Of a stretch of 64,000 nucleotides of DNA, positions 26,346-34,980 are shown in pieces. Made by a program: the position numbers and the translations under genes. Numbering within the stretch: position 1 is the first letter of the stretch; the number at the start of each line of letters is the position of its first letter. Origin of the DNA: Paenibacillus sp. MMS20-IR301 (lineage in GTDB: Bacteria > Bacillota > Bacilli > Paenibacillales > Paenibacillaceae); NCBI RefSeq assembly GCF_032302195.1, contig NZ_CP135275.1, forward strand, positions 1,922,001 to 1,986,000. The letters run 5' to 3'. Below the pieces are notes generated by a model, which saw only the letters and a list, made by a program, of their open reading frames with translations, searched no databases and was not told the origin of the DNA.

Positions 26346-26499
26346 ACTGTCACCCCGCTGATGGCGCAGCAAGTGTAGAAAATCCAATTATTTCAGTGAA
26401 TCCGGACTTCAGGCACCAGACGCTACTGTCCTTAAATTCTTAAGCCGTCTCTTCACTGTTAGTCACATTTTGGGCATTGTATTATTTTCTGTATAATGC

Positions 26500-26533
26500 A
26501 AAAAGCACGCACCGGAATCATACCGGCACGCGC
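26500..26533 (-). terminator. Terminator of the aldo/keto reductase pair
   Basis: Arms GCGCGTGCCGG and CCGGTGCGTGC with loop TATGATT are followed by TTTTTGC on the minus strand, 45 bases after the reductase stop. Confidence 0.85.
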
Positions 26534-26576
26534 TCAATGTAATGTTCTGATTAAGTTGTCTGCTGAAGGATTGCGC

Positions 26577-27557
26577 TTATAGGGCTCCTACAACCGGATG
26601 CGGCACGTAATGCTCTTCCAGCCGTGTAATTTCTTCAGGTGTCAGCTGAATATCGAGAGCTCCTACCGCATCAGTAAGATGCGACAGCTTCGTTGCCCCG
26701 ATAATCGGCGCCGTCACTGGCTGCTTCTGCAGCACCCAGGCCAGTGCAACATGGATGCGCGGAATCCCGCGCTCCGCAGCAATGGCAGCCACCTGCTCGA
26801 CGATCAGGCGGTCCGTATCTGCGGTAGCATCATATTTGGATTTCTGCACCTGGTCAGTTTCCGAACGCAAAGTGGATTCTGCCCAGTCCCGGGTCAGCCG
26901 GCCGGAAGCCAGCGGACTGTAAGGAATTACAGCGATGCCCTCCTCCTTGCATAGCGGCAGCATCTCACGTTCCTCTTCCCGGTAGATGAGATTCAGATGG
27001 TTCTGCATCGAGACGAACCTGGTCCAGCCATTCATTTCTGCAACATGCAGCGCCTTCTGGAACTGCCAGGCATACATCGCCGAAGCGCCAATGTAGCGGG
27101 CTTTGCCGGCTTTTACAACATCATGCAGGGCTTCCATCGTTTCCTCAATCGGCGTATTATAATCCCACCGGTGAATCTGGTACAGATCGACGTAATCCGT
27201 TCCCAGCCGTTTCAGGCTGTTGTCAATTTCACTCATAATCGCCTTACGGGACAGACCTGCTCCATTCGGCCCTTCATGCATACGGAAGAATACTTTGGTC
27301 GCCAGGACAATCTCATCACGGTTAGCCATATCCTTCAAGGCCCGTCCAACCATTTCTTCACTGGTTCCGTCTGCGTAGACATTCGCTGTATCAAAAAAGT
27401 TAATGCCGCTGTTCAGCGCTTCCTTGATGATGGTCCGGCTCGTCTCCTCTTCCAGCAGCCATGGATGATTCCAGCGCTTGGCATCGCCAAAGCTCATACA
27501 GCCCAGACACAGTCTGGAGACATCAAGACCGGTATTACCAAGTTTCGTATATTCCAA
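26577..27557 (-). CDS. Aldo/keto reductase, second of a tandem pair
   Basis: The 326-residue TIM-barrel enzyme has the catalytic tetrad in FFDTANVYADG (Asp and Tyr), ATKVFF (Lys) and YQIHRWD (His). The NADPH-binding C-terminus has IIGATK. It reduces aldehydes or ketones in the cytosol; the natural substrate is unknown. It is a close paralogue of the gene 37 bp upstream, sharing long identical blocks, which indicates recent duplication. The start is TTG with AGGAGGG 7 bases upstream. Confidence 0.93.
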   Translation of the reverse strand: MEYTKLGNTGLDVSRLCLGCMSFGDAKRWNHPWLLEEETSRTIIKEALNSGINFFDTANVYADGTSEEMVGRALKDMANRDEIVLATKVFFRMHEGPNGAGLSRKAIMSEIDNSLKRLGTDYVDLYQIHRWDYNTPIEETMEALHDVVKAGKARYIGASAMYAWQFQKALHVAEMNGWTRFVSMQNHLNLIYREEEREMLPLCKEEGIAVIPYSPLASGRLTRDWAESTLRSETDQVQKSKYDATADTDRLIVEQVAAIAAERGIPRIHVALAWVLQKQPVTAPIIGATKLSHLTDAVGALDIQLTPEEITRLEEHYVPHPVVGAL

Positions 27558-27594
27558 TGTCGTTCCCTCCTAAATTTGCCGGCATTCCGGCTTC

Positions 27595-28578
27595 TTAGCT
27601 TAGATTCCCCATAATCGGATGCGGTACATAAGGCTCTTCCAGACTTGCTGTTTCCTCTGCGTCCAGCTTCACAGTAAGTGCAGCGGCCGCGTCCTCCAGA
27701 TGCTGCAGCTTGGTAGCGCCGATGATTGGCGCAGTAACACCCTCCTGCTGCAGCACCCAGGCCAGCGCGACCTGTGCACGCGGAATATTCCGCCCTGCGG
27801 CAATTTCAGCAGCCCGTTCAATAATGAGCCGGTCCGCTTCAGCCATCTGCGAGTAAAAGGCCTTACCCACCTGATCCAGCTCGGAACGGGCGGTCTGTTC
27901 GTTATAGTCCCGGGTCAGCCGGCCTCGGGCCAGCGGACTCCAGGGGATAACGCCAACCCCCTCTTCACGGCAGAGCGGCAGCATCTCCCGTTCTTCTTCC
28001 CGGTAGAGCAGATTGAGCAGATTCTGCATGGAGACGAATTTCGTCCAGTTGTTGCTCCCGGCTACATGCTGTGCCTTCTGGAACTGCCAGGCATACATGG
28101 AGGATGCGCCAATGTAGCGGGCTTTGCCGGCCTTCACCACATCATGCAGGGCTTCCATCGTCTCTTCAACTGGTGTAGCCTGATCAAAGCGGTGAATCTG
28201 ATACAGATCGACGTAGTCGGTTCCAAGCCGTTTCAGGCTGTGATCGATTTCGCTCATAATGGCCTTGCGGGACAATCCGCCGCCGTTCGGTCCAGGACGC
28301 ATCCGGAAGAACACCTTGGTCGCAATGACCACTTCATCCCGGCTTGTCATTTCCTTCAGGGCCCGTCCCACAATTTCCTCACTGGTTCCGTCTGAGTAGA
28401 TATTGGCCGTATCAAAGAAGTTAATCCCAAGCTCCAGCGCCCGCTTGATGAACGGCCGGCTCTCTGCTTCATTAAGCGACCACGGGGCCATTCCGCGTTC
28501 CGGCACCCCGTAGCTCATACAACCGAGGCATATCCGTGAGACGTCCAGCCCGCTGCGGCCAAGCTTTACATAATCCAT
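27595..28578 (-). CDS. Aldo/keto reductase, first of a tandem pair
   Basis: The 327-residue protein shows the same tetrad (FFDTANIYSDG, ATKVFF, YQIHRFD) and NADPH motif IIGATK as its downstream copy. The ATG start is clear. A divergent AraC regulator 303 bp away probably controls both genes. Confidence 0.93.
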   Translation of the reverse strand: MDYVKLGRSGLDVSRICLGCMSYGVPERGMAPWSLNEAESRPFIKRALELGINFFDTANIYSDGTSEEIVGRALKEMTSRDEVVIATKVFFRMRPGPNGGGLSRKAIMSEIDHSLKRLGTDYVDLYQIHRFDQATPVEETMEALHDVVKAGKARYIGASSMYAWQFQKAQHVAGSNNWTKFVSMQNLLNLLYREEEREMLPLCREEGVGVIPWSPLARGRLTRDYNEQTARSELDQVGKAFYSQMAEADRLIIERAAEIAAGRNIPRAQVALAWVLQQEGVTAPIIGATKLQHLEDAAAALTVKLDAEETASLEEPYVPHPIMGNLS

Positions 28579-28755
28579 GATCTCAGTCCCCGCCTTCCAC
28601 CATACAATTTGAAGGCTGTAACTTCTTTCGACACAGTTGTGATCGACCAGAACTTACAGCAACTTGATGAATTACTCTTCTCTTATTGTGCATGCAGATA
28701 GCAGAAACCCGTTATCACAATAGTTGCAGATGATTGCCTATTCCTCCTGCTCCCA

Positions 28756-28785
28756 TTAACACTTCCGCCGCAAATGCCCTATAAT
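28756..28785 (+). promoter_or_regulatory. Sigma-A promoter of the AraC gene
   Basis: TTAACA, an 18-base spacer and TATAAT form a good vegetative promoter, leaving a leader of about 90 bases that contains a GCTAAG/CTTAGC hairpin. The rest of the 303-bp divergent region (28579-28881) shows no gene. Confidence 0.7.
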
Positions 28786-28881
28786 GAAACCATGTTAAGC
28801 TAAGTCGGCGCTTCCGAAGAGCACTCTGGCTTAGCCCAATTGAAGAAGAATAGGTTATCCAGACGTTGAGGAGGCTCCCCA

Positions 28882-29799
28882 GTGACCGAAGAAATTGTTA
28901 CGAAAAAGAATGAGCTGTGCCGGCTGATTGAGCAGCACACCGGCCGGGACGGGGCTTTCGAGACCGCTGTTCCCGCGCTGTTTTTCATCCGTTACTCCAA
29001 GGCGAGTGAGCCGGCTTACAGAGTATATAATCCCTGCATGTGCTTTATAGCGCAAGGCGTGAAGGAGATCATGCTGGCACAGGAGCATTTTGTCTACACC
29101 CCTGCCGACTTCCTGGTAGCTTCCATGAATCTGCCTGTAGTCGGCCAGGTAATCAAGGCATCTCCCGAGATCCCATATTTAAGCTTCAAGCTGGAGTTCA
29201 CGCAGAGTCAGATTCTGGAGGTTCTGCATGAAACACAGCTGCAGATTGTTACCCGGGAGAACGCCCGGCGGGCGCTGTTTGTCGGCTACATCGGCACCTC
29301 GCTGCTGGATGCCATTCTCCGGCTGGCCCGATTGCTTGATACTCCCAAAGACATTCCGTTCCTTGCTCCGCTGTATACGAAGGAAATACTATATAAGCTG
29401 CTTCAAGGCCCTTACGGTGTAACCCTCGCCCAGATTGCCATGGAAGGCAGCAGCACTTACCGGATCAGAGAAGCCATTGAGCAGATCATCAGCCATAGTG
29501 CCGAGGCGCTGCGGATAGACGAGTTGGCCGACATTGCTAATATGAGTGTATCCGCATTCCACCGGCATTTCAAAGAGGTTACAGCGATGAGCCCGATCCA
29601 GTTCCAGAAGCAGCTGCGCCTGCAGGAAGCCCGCCGCCTGCTGCTCGCAGAGTCAGCAGATGCTGCCGATGTGGCCTTCCGCGTCGGTTACGAAAGCGCC
29701 TCACAGTTCAGCCGTGAATATTCCCGGATGTTCGGCGCTCCTCCGCGGACAGACATCAAACGCCTGAAGGAGAAGTACGAGCTTCCGGTACAGATTTGA
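28882..29799 (+). CDS. AraC family transcriptional regulator (AraC_N type)
   Basis: The 305-residue protein has an N-terminal AraC_N cupin-like domain (YRVYNPCMCFIAQGVKE, typical of regulators beside alcohol/aldehyde reductases) and two C-terminal helix-turn-helices (LRIDELADIANMSVSAFHRHFK and DVAFRVGYESASQFSREY). Start GTG with GAGGAGG seven bases upstream. It is divergent from the two aldo/keto reductases, so an aldehyde-responsive switch is a reasonable inference. Confidence 0.92.
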   Translation: MTEEIVTKKNELCRLIEQHTGRDGAFETAVPALFFIRYSKASEPAYRVYNPCMCFIAQGVKEIMLAQEHFVYTPADFLVASMNLPVVGQVIKASPEIPYLSFKLEFTQSQILEVLHETQLQIVTRENARRALFVGYIGTSLLDAILRLARLLDTPKDIPFLAPLYTKEILYKLLQGPYGVTLAQIAMEGSSTYRIREAIEQIISHSAEALRIDELADIANMSVSAFHRHFKEVTAMSPIQFQKQLRLQEARRLLLAESADAADVAFRVGYESASQFSREYSRMFGAPPRTDIKRLKEKYELPVQI

Positions 29800-29805
29800 A
29801 AGGGT

Positions 29806-31287
29806 CTAGTCTAAACTATAATGCTTGGTAGCTATATTCCCGCAGAATTCCCGGTCATGCTCCACGAACAGAATCGTCGGCTCATATTCCAGCAGCAGCT
29901 CTTCAATCTGCATCCGGGAGATGACATCGACAAAGTTCAGCGGCTCATCCCACACATGCAGATGCACTTTCTCGCTGAGGCTGGCGGCAATCAGTACCTT
30001 CTTCTTCTGCCCGCCGCTGTATGTGGACATGTCTTTCTCGAACTGCAGCCGCGAGAAATCCAGCTTGCGCAGAATCGATTTGAACAGGCTCTCGTCAATC
30101 CCCTGCTCATAGGCGTATTCGCTCAGGCTGCCCTGCAGATGGGAAGTATCCTGGGATACATAGGAGATTGCAAGCTGGCTGTCCTTCCGCAGGCTGCCTG
30201 TATGGGTGATATTCTCCCCGCAGATCAGCTTCAGCAGACTTGATTTCCCTGAACCGTTAATGCCGGACAGGGCAATCCGGTCACCCTGCTCAATCGTAAA
30301 GCTTACATGCTCACACGCTGTCCGGCCGCCATACTGAACAGATATGTCATCCAGCTCCACGAGCTGCTGTTTATGATACGGAAGCTGCGAGATTTCCAGG
30401 CTGTCGGAGCTTTCCAGATTGCGGAGCAGCTTCGACTTCTCGGCAATAGCCGACTCCTGCCGCTGCTGGATGGATTTCGAGCGCTTCATCATTTTTGCCG
30501 CCTTGTGGCCGACATATCCCTTATCCAGCTTGGAGCCGGAGTTACGTGTGCCGTTCTTGGACTTCTCCACCTCATGCGCCCAGCCGCCGGTCCGCTTCGA
30601 AGAACCTGCTAACCGCTTGATATCTTTCCGCAGCTTCTCGTCTTCTGCCAGCTCGAAGTTATCCTGACGCGTCTTATTCTCCCACCAGCTGCTGAAATTT
30701 CCCTTTTGAATCTCGATATTCGTCTTGTTGATTGACAGAATATGGTCTACGCAGTTATCAAGGAAGGCCCGGTCATGCGAGACCAGAATATACCCGCTCT
30801 TCGTGCTGAGATAGTCACTGACCAGCTGGCGCGCCTTCATATCGAGATGGTTGGTCGGTTCGTCAATCAGCAGGAAGCTGTTCTCCTTAATGAACAATGC
30901 CGCCAGCAGCACCTTCGTCTGCTCTCCGTTCGACAAGGAATCAAACGGCCGGTACAGCACATCCTCGGCAACCTTCAGCAGATTAAGCTCACGCAGCAGC
31001 TGCCAGTGCACATAATCCGGATCAATCTCACTAATGACATCGATAGTCAGGCTCGATTTGTCCGCAACCGGAAACGGGAAGTATTCAAAGCTCACCTTCG
31101 CGGAGATCGTTCCGCTGTATTCGTATTTACCAAGCAGCAGATTCAGGAAGGTCGTCTTGCCCCGCCCGTTCCGGCCGGTGAAGCCCAGCTTCCAATCCGT
31201 ATCCAGCTGGAAATTCACCTGTTCAAAAATATTATCGTATGTGCCCTCATAGGCAAACGTCAGATTGCTCACATTGATCAAAGACAT
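29806..31287 (-). CDS. ABC-F ribosome protection ATPase (Lsa/Vga/Vml-like)
   Basis: The 493-residue cytosolic protein has two ABC ATPase domains and no membrane segments. Domain 1: Walker A GRNGRGKTT, signature SNGEQ, Walker B LLIDEPTNHLD. Domain 2: Walker A GINGSGKSS, signature YSGGQ, and WDEPLNFVD, the form seen in antibiotic-resistance ABC-F proteins. The basic linker (about 200-300) would reach the ribosome's peptidyl-transferase centre and dislodge lincosamides, streptogramins A or pleuromutilins. The upstream attenuator strongly supports inducible resistance. The exact drug spectrum is not predictable. Confidence 0.9.
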   Translation of the reverse strand: MSLINVSNLTFAYEGTYDNIFEQVNFQLDTDWKLGFTGRNGRGKTTFLNLLLGKYEYSGTISAKVSFEYFPFPVADKSSLTIDVISEIDPDYVHWQLLRELNLLKVAEDVLYRPFDSLSNGEQTKVLLAALFIKENSFLLIDEPTNHLDMKARQLVSDYLSTKSGYILVSHDRAFLDNCVDHILSINKTNIEIQKGNFSSWWENKTRQDNFELAEDEKLRKDIKRLAGSSKRTGGWAHEVEKSKNGTRNSGSKLDKGYVGHKAAKMMKRSKSIQQRQESAIAEKSKLLRNLESSDSLEISQLPYHKQQLVELDDISVQYGGRTACEHVSFTIEQGDRIALSGINGSGKSSLLKLICGENITHTGSLRKDSQLAISYVSQDTSHLQGSLSEYAYEQGIDESLFKSILRKLDFSRLQFEKDMSTYSGGQKKKVLIAASLSEKVHLHVWDEPLNFVDVISRMQIEELLLEYEPTILFVEHDREFCGNIATKHYSLD

Positions 31288-31307
31288 ATAAATATCCTCC
31301 TGTATCC

Positions 31308-31345
31308 AAAAATAAAAGCTGCAAGAAGGTTATCTTCTTACAGCT
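31308..31345 (-). terminator. Attenuator terminator ahead of the ABC-F gene
   Basis: A 12-bp stem (AGCTGTAAGAAG with CTTCTTGCAGCT, one U-G pair) and loop ATAAC are followed by TTTTATTTTT on the minus strand, only about 20 bases before the ABC-F start. The 3' part of the stem can instead pair with 31425-31437. Confidence 0.85.
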
Positions 31346-31448
31346 CAAATAAATACAGCAAACCCGGTCCAGCAAAATAAACGGACCCCGGGTAAGGATA
31401 TATTGGTCTGAGTGATAAGATGTAGTAACCTTCCTGCATATAAAGCAT
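31338..31448 (-). CDS. Possible leader peptide of the ABC-F attenuator
   Basis: A 36-codon frame starts ATG CTT TAT ATG and is rich in Tyr, Pro and Leu (for example IYPYPGS). Its stop codon lies in the 5' arm of the terminator, as expected for ribosome-controlled attenuation. No strong Shine-Dalgarno precedes the ATG, and an alternative longer frame starts at a TTG (31462), so translation is unproven. Confidence 0.4.
   Translation of the reverse strand: MLYMQEGYYILSLRPIYPYPGSVYFAGPGLLYLFEL
31425..31437 (-). promoter_or_regulatory. Antiterminator arm
   Basis: On the minus strand GCAGGAAGGTTAC is complementary, with one U-G pair, to 31321-31333 inside the terminator loop and 3' arm. Pairing would destroy the terminator. 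A second hairpin (31362-31370 with 31383-31393) lies between. Confidence 0.7.
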
Positions 31449-31514
31449 AAAACGCGCGCCAAATAAACTGCGCCGAACGGTTTTATTCTTTTATATCCTG
31501 CAAGAAAATTCTAC

Positions 31515-31542
31515 ACTATACTGCTCAGCTCCATTCGTTCAA
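31515..31542 (-). promoter_or_regulatory. Sigma-A promoter of the ABC-F leader
   Basis: TTGAAC, 16 bases and TATAGT read on the minus strand. The predicted transcript starts near 31508 and carries a leader of about 220 bases to the ABC-F start. Confidence 0.65.
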
Positions 31543-31606
31543 TTACTTGCATTCTACCATTCGTTCATCCTTAAGGCAACCCGTTTGAAAGCAATCAATG
31601 GATGAA

Positions 31607-32464
31607 TCAGGCGGAGATCAGCCCGTATTTCAAGAAGCAATTATAGAGTCCGTCCGCTTCTATGCTGTCTGTTACATCGTCGGCGATGGCTTTGAGCTGT
31701 TCCCGGGCATTGCCCATTGCAACCCCCACCCGGCAAAATCCCAGCATCTCCAGATCGTTAAGACCGTCGCCGATGGCCATACTGTCTTCAACCGGAATGT
31801 TCAAGTGGACCAGCAAATCGGCAATAGCTGACGCCTTATGGATGCCCGGAATCATCAGTTCTCCGCTGTCCGCGCCAAAGATTGGAATGGAACACTGAAT
31901 CGCCGTGAAGCGCTCTGCCAACTCCGCCTCAATCTGGCTGAAGGGCAGGCTGCTTTCGAGGAAGCACACTTTGTTGACATCATCCACTACCATACTCTCT
32001 TCCCCGTAAACCAAGGTGGCAATGTACGGATGCGGCGACTGCAGCTTTCTCTCCTGTGCTGCCGGATCATTCAGCAGGTCCCCGTAAATTCTGCGCTCCA
32101 GATGCGGCTGCAGATTACGGCTTCCGTAAAGGCCGTTGTTGGATTCCAGAATGAAATCCACGTTGTTTGCGTTGAAGTAATCGACCAGGTATCTTACATT
32201 TTCCGGAGTAACCTTTTTGTGATACAGCATTTCATTGCCGGTCTCGACATAACCGCCTGCGGCGCCGATCAAGCCATCGAACCCGATCTCCCAGATGGAA
32301 TCATAGATTTCAGCTTTCGAGCGGCCCGTACACAGGTACAGCAAATGTCCGTTCGCCCGTGCTTGCCTGCACGCCAGCTGTGCTGATTCCGGTACAATTC
32401 CGTCCTCTGTGAGTAATGTTCCGTCAATATCGATGAAGACAATTTTTCTGTGATTTGTATTCAT
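31607..32464 (-). CDS. HAD superfamily hydrolase (Cof-type phosphatase)
   Basis: The 285-residue protein has HAD motif I DIDGTLL at residues 11-17, motif II CTGRS, and motif III with Lys in IHKAS then IGDGLNDLEM, with a type IIB cap between. Such enzymes dephosphorylate sugar phosphates or flavin precursors in the cytosol. It is monocistronic between the ABC-F leader and a terminator. Confidence 0.9.
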   Translation of the reverse strand: MNTNHRKIVFIDIDGTLLTEDGIVPESAQLACRQARANGHLLYLCTGRSKAEIYDSIWEIGFDGLIGAAGGYVETGNEMLYHKKVTPENVRYLVDYFNANNVDFILESNNGLYGSRNLQPHLERRIYGDLLNDPAAQERKLQSPHPYIATLVYGEESMVVDDVNKVCFLESSLPFSQIEAELAERFTAIQCSIPIFGADSGELMIPGIHKASAIADLLVHLNIPVEDSMAIGDGLNDLEMLGFCRVGVAMGNAREQLKAIADDVTDSIEADGLYNCFLKYGLISA

Positions 32465-32571
32465 TTATGTCCAGCCCCTTTGTGTAATGTTCCTCTGTAC
32501 TATAATTTGTGAAACGCATTACACGTCAAGCTGAACTTTGCGATAATAATGAAATGCCGCTCATATGGGCG

Positions 32572-32629
32572 TAAAAAATCGCCTGCTATCTGGAATGGAA
32601 GCAGAATCTGCCATTCCAATAGAGGCGAC
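32572..32629 (-). terminator. Strong terminator of the amidohydrolase operon
   Basis: A long stem (TCGCCT / AGGCGA outside, TGGAATGG / CCATTCCA inside) is followed by TTTTTT on the minus strand. It ends the large catabolic region. Confidence 0.9.
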
Positions 32630-32635
32630 TACTTG

Positions 32636-32677
32636 GTGTAGCGCTACGGACAGGAGAGCCGTTAAGATGCAGAAAGC
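32636..32677. repeat. Short fragment of the dispersed repeat
   Basis: TAGCGCTACGGAC-AGGAGAGCCGTTAAG matches the segment TTAGCGTTACGGACnTGAGrGACGTTAAG of the repeats at 9317 and 34981. It lies at the 3' end of the amidohydrolase gene and contains that gene's stop codon. Confidence 0.45.
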
Positions 32678-33795
32678 GCCCCGGTGATCACCGTGACGAT
32701 GCTCTTCCGCAGCTCCTCCGCATTCCGCGCTTCATACGGATCAGCGGTATAGATGACCGCATCGGCCAGATAGCCTTCAGCGATCCGGCCCAGCTCATTG
32801 CCGCTGCCGAGGATAACTGCAGCGTCCTCTGTGGCCGAACGCCAGGCCTCCGTCCGGCTGAGACCGTATTCGAACAGCGTATCGAATTCCTGCAGATTAT
32901 AGCCGTGCAGCGAAGGGGTGGCATAGTCTGTCCCGAAGCCGAGACGGACGCCTGCCCGCTGCGCATGCCCGATTGCAGCGGCATGTGCATCAGAAGCCCG
33001 GGCGGCCCGCTCACAGATGACCGGGGGCAGCCCGAGCACCCCCTTCGGATCGGCAGCGATCCGGTAGATGGAAGCGGTCGGCACGTAAGCTACTCCCGCT
33101 TCGGCCAGCCGGCCAGCCTGACCGGCGGTCAGGAACATCCCGTGCTCAATGGACTCTACCCCAGCCGCGCTGGACCAGTCGATGGTTACACCGCCCCAGG
33201 TATGGACGAGCACCTTCTTCCCGTGTGCATGGGCATGCCGGACAATGAACGTGAATTCCTCCTCAGAGAAATTCGGGTCCGTGACCTTCTCGGTAGGTGA
33301 GCCTAAGCCGCCTGTCGCCATAATCTTGATCCAGCCTGCTCCCGTTGCATAGATTCCGTTCAGCCGCTGCTCCAGATGCTTAACGCCGAGGGCGTCCGCT
33401 GCTCCCAGCATTTCACTGCTGGTCTGCACCCGCAGCGGCTGCTGATAATGCTGCACGAGATGCCGGATGGTGACGGGAAGAATCCCGCCGGCATCACGCG
33501 CCGTAGTCACCCCGGTGCGCAAGGTAGCAGCAAAGGCCTCGGCCTGCATCTGTTCAACCTCACGGCTGTCCCGCTTCAGCTGGTCAGCGTGGTCAAAGTC
33601 GGTCCAGGCCAGATGGGTATGCAGATCAATAATCCCCGGGCTGATCCACAATTCCTGCAGTGCCCCCGCTCCCGTGCCGGCTTCACTAATGGCTGAGAAC
33701 CGTCCCTGCTTAATCTCGATGTCAAAGCGTTTGCCTGCTATGCCAGCGATATATATACCGCTGTAGCTTAGGGATTCCGGCTGCTTGAGGATCAT
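32662..33795 (-). CDS. Amidohydrolase (imidazolonepropionase/Xaa-Pro dipeptidase-like)
   Basis: The metal-dependent TIM-barrel hydrolase has the HxH metal motif in IIDLHTHLAW, the probable bridging Lys in KIMATGG, further His ligands in VLVHTWGG and IEHGMFL, and the catalytic Asp in GFGTDYATPS. This subgroup often cleaves dipeptides or cyclic amides. I choose ATG 33795 (378 residues) because GGGGGG lies 7 bases upstream. It is coupled to the aminotransferase before it. The final residues come from repeat-like sequence. Confidence 0.88.
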   Translation of the reverse strand: MILKQPESLSYSGIYIAGIAGKRFDIEIKQGRFSAISEAGTGAGALQELWISPGIIDLHTHLAWTDFDHADQLKRDSREVEQMQAEAFAATLRTGVTTARDAGGILPVTIRHLVQHYQQPLRVQTSSEMLGAADALGVKHLEQRLNGIYATGAGWIKIMATGGLGSPTEKVTDPNFSEEEFTFIVRHAHAHGKKVLVHTWGGVTIDWSSAAGVESIEHGMFLTAGQAGRLAEAGVAYVPTASIYRIAADPKGVLGLPPVICERAARASDAHAAAIGHAQRAGVRLGFGTDYATPSLHGYNLQEFDTLFEYGLSRTEAWRSATEDAAVILGSGNELGRIAEGYLADAVIYTADPYEARNAEELRKSIVTVITGALSAS

Positions 33796-33797
33796 GC

Positions 33798-34856
33798 TCA
33801 TTCCCCCCATGCCGTGCGGACCGCCAGGACAGCCGGGCCTGCATCCTGTGCAAGCAGTCCGGCCAATGTCTGAACAGCTGTCTCCACACTTTCCCGGCTG
33901 GCATTCTGCCCGAAATGATTAATCCGCAGCAGTTGGCCGTATAGCTCTCCGTCTCCCGGTGCTACGATACCGATGGGCTGTTTAATCAGCAGCTTGTCTG
34001 CACCCTGAATACGCACGGTAGTTGTCAGCGTGGAGTAATGACTGCTGTTCTTCTGCCACGGCTCAAGCCCTAATGCTCTAATCCCGGCTACAGCCGCAGA
34101 AGCTGCGCGTTCATGCCGGGTGATGACTTGCGGCAAGCCCTCATCTTCCACCTGCGCCAGCGCCTGAATCAATGCTCTGGCTTCCAGTACAGGGATGTTC
34201 GGCGGCACACGCAGCGGCGGGGCACCATCCGGCGCTGGCTGCAAATCCAGCAGCGACAGAATAGAATTACGCGGTGCCCGTTCATTCGAGGCAAGGAACT
34301 GCCAGCCGCGCGGGGAAATGCTGACCGCACTGATGCCGTTCGGCCCGGCGAGCGCTTTTTGTGCACCGATTACAGCGAAATCCACGGCCCATTCATCGAC
34401 AAGCAGCGCCTCCCCGCCAACAGCCGAGACGGAATCGGTCACCGTGATCAGATTATGCTGACGGGCCAGCCGGAAGATTGCCTCTGCGGGATTAGAGCCG
34501 CCTGTAACCACTTCGGCCTGCACGAAGGAGATAGCGACTGGCTGGAATTGTTCAATGGCTGCAGCTACCTTCTCTATAGTGACTACCTCATCAAAGCTTA
34601 CTTTCACCTCAGCCACTGCCGCCCCGCCGCGTTCAAGCCATTGCCCAAATAAGCTGCCGTACGGGCCGGTCACCACATTCAATATTGTCCGGCCTGGCGC
34701 AGCAATACCCGCAGCAACTGCTTCAATCCCCAGAATGGCTTCACCCGGGATAATAACCGCAGGATGCTCAGTAGCTAAGAGTACGGAAAGCTGCTCTGTT
34801 AATTGATTGAACTCCGCTAAAGTCAGCGGGACATAACCTTTATATTGTTGGCTCAT
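33798..34856 (-). CDS. Class V PLP aminotransferase (alanine-glyoxylate type)
   Basis: The 352-residue enzyme has TGPYGSLFG for phosphate binding, SVSAVGG with the Asp before it (TVTDSVS) and the PLP Lys in GAQKALAGPNG (about 195). It would transaminate small amino acids with a 2-oxo acid in the cytosol. AGGAGGTAATT precedes the ATG. It is coupled to the amidohydrolase, suggesting the hydrolase releases an amino acid for it. Confidence 0.88.
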   Translation of the reverse strand: MSQQYKGYVPLTLAEFNQLTEQLSVLLATEHPAVIIPGEAILGIEAVAAGIAAPGRTILNVVTGPYGSLFGQWLERGGAAVAEVKVSFDEVVTIEKVAAAIEQFQPVAISFVQAEVVTGGSNPAEAIFRLARQHNLITVTDSVSAVGGEALLVDEWAVDFAVIGAQKALAGPNGISAVSISPRGWQFLASNERAPRNSILSLLDLQPAPDGAPPLRVPPNIPVLEARALIQALAQVEDEGLPQVITRHERAASAAVAGIRALGLEPWQKNSSHYSTLTTTVRIQGADKLLIKQPIGIVAPGDGELYGQLLRINHFGQNASRESVETAVQTLAGLLAQDAGPAVLAVRTAWGE

Positions 34857-34980
34857 AATTACCTCCTGATGGAATTAGATAAGCTGAACTTAAGATACGT
34901 ACTCAACCCTGCATGAAATAATAGAAGGATAGTTGACGATTCCCATCTCTTCGGGTGAAATAAAACCTAATTCTTACCCT

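Noticed and set aside
27619..28395. 258-codon plus-strand ORF opposite the aldo/keto reductase
   Set aside because: Shadow; a similar shadow appears opposite the paralogue, as expected from shared DNA.
31247..31462. 71-codon frame from a TTG in the ABC-F leader
   Set aside because: It runs through the attenuator into the ABC-F start and has no ribosome site; the 36-codon frame ending in the terminator stem is the more plausible leader.
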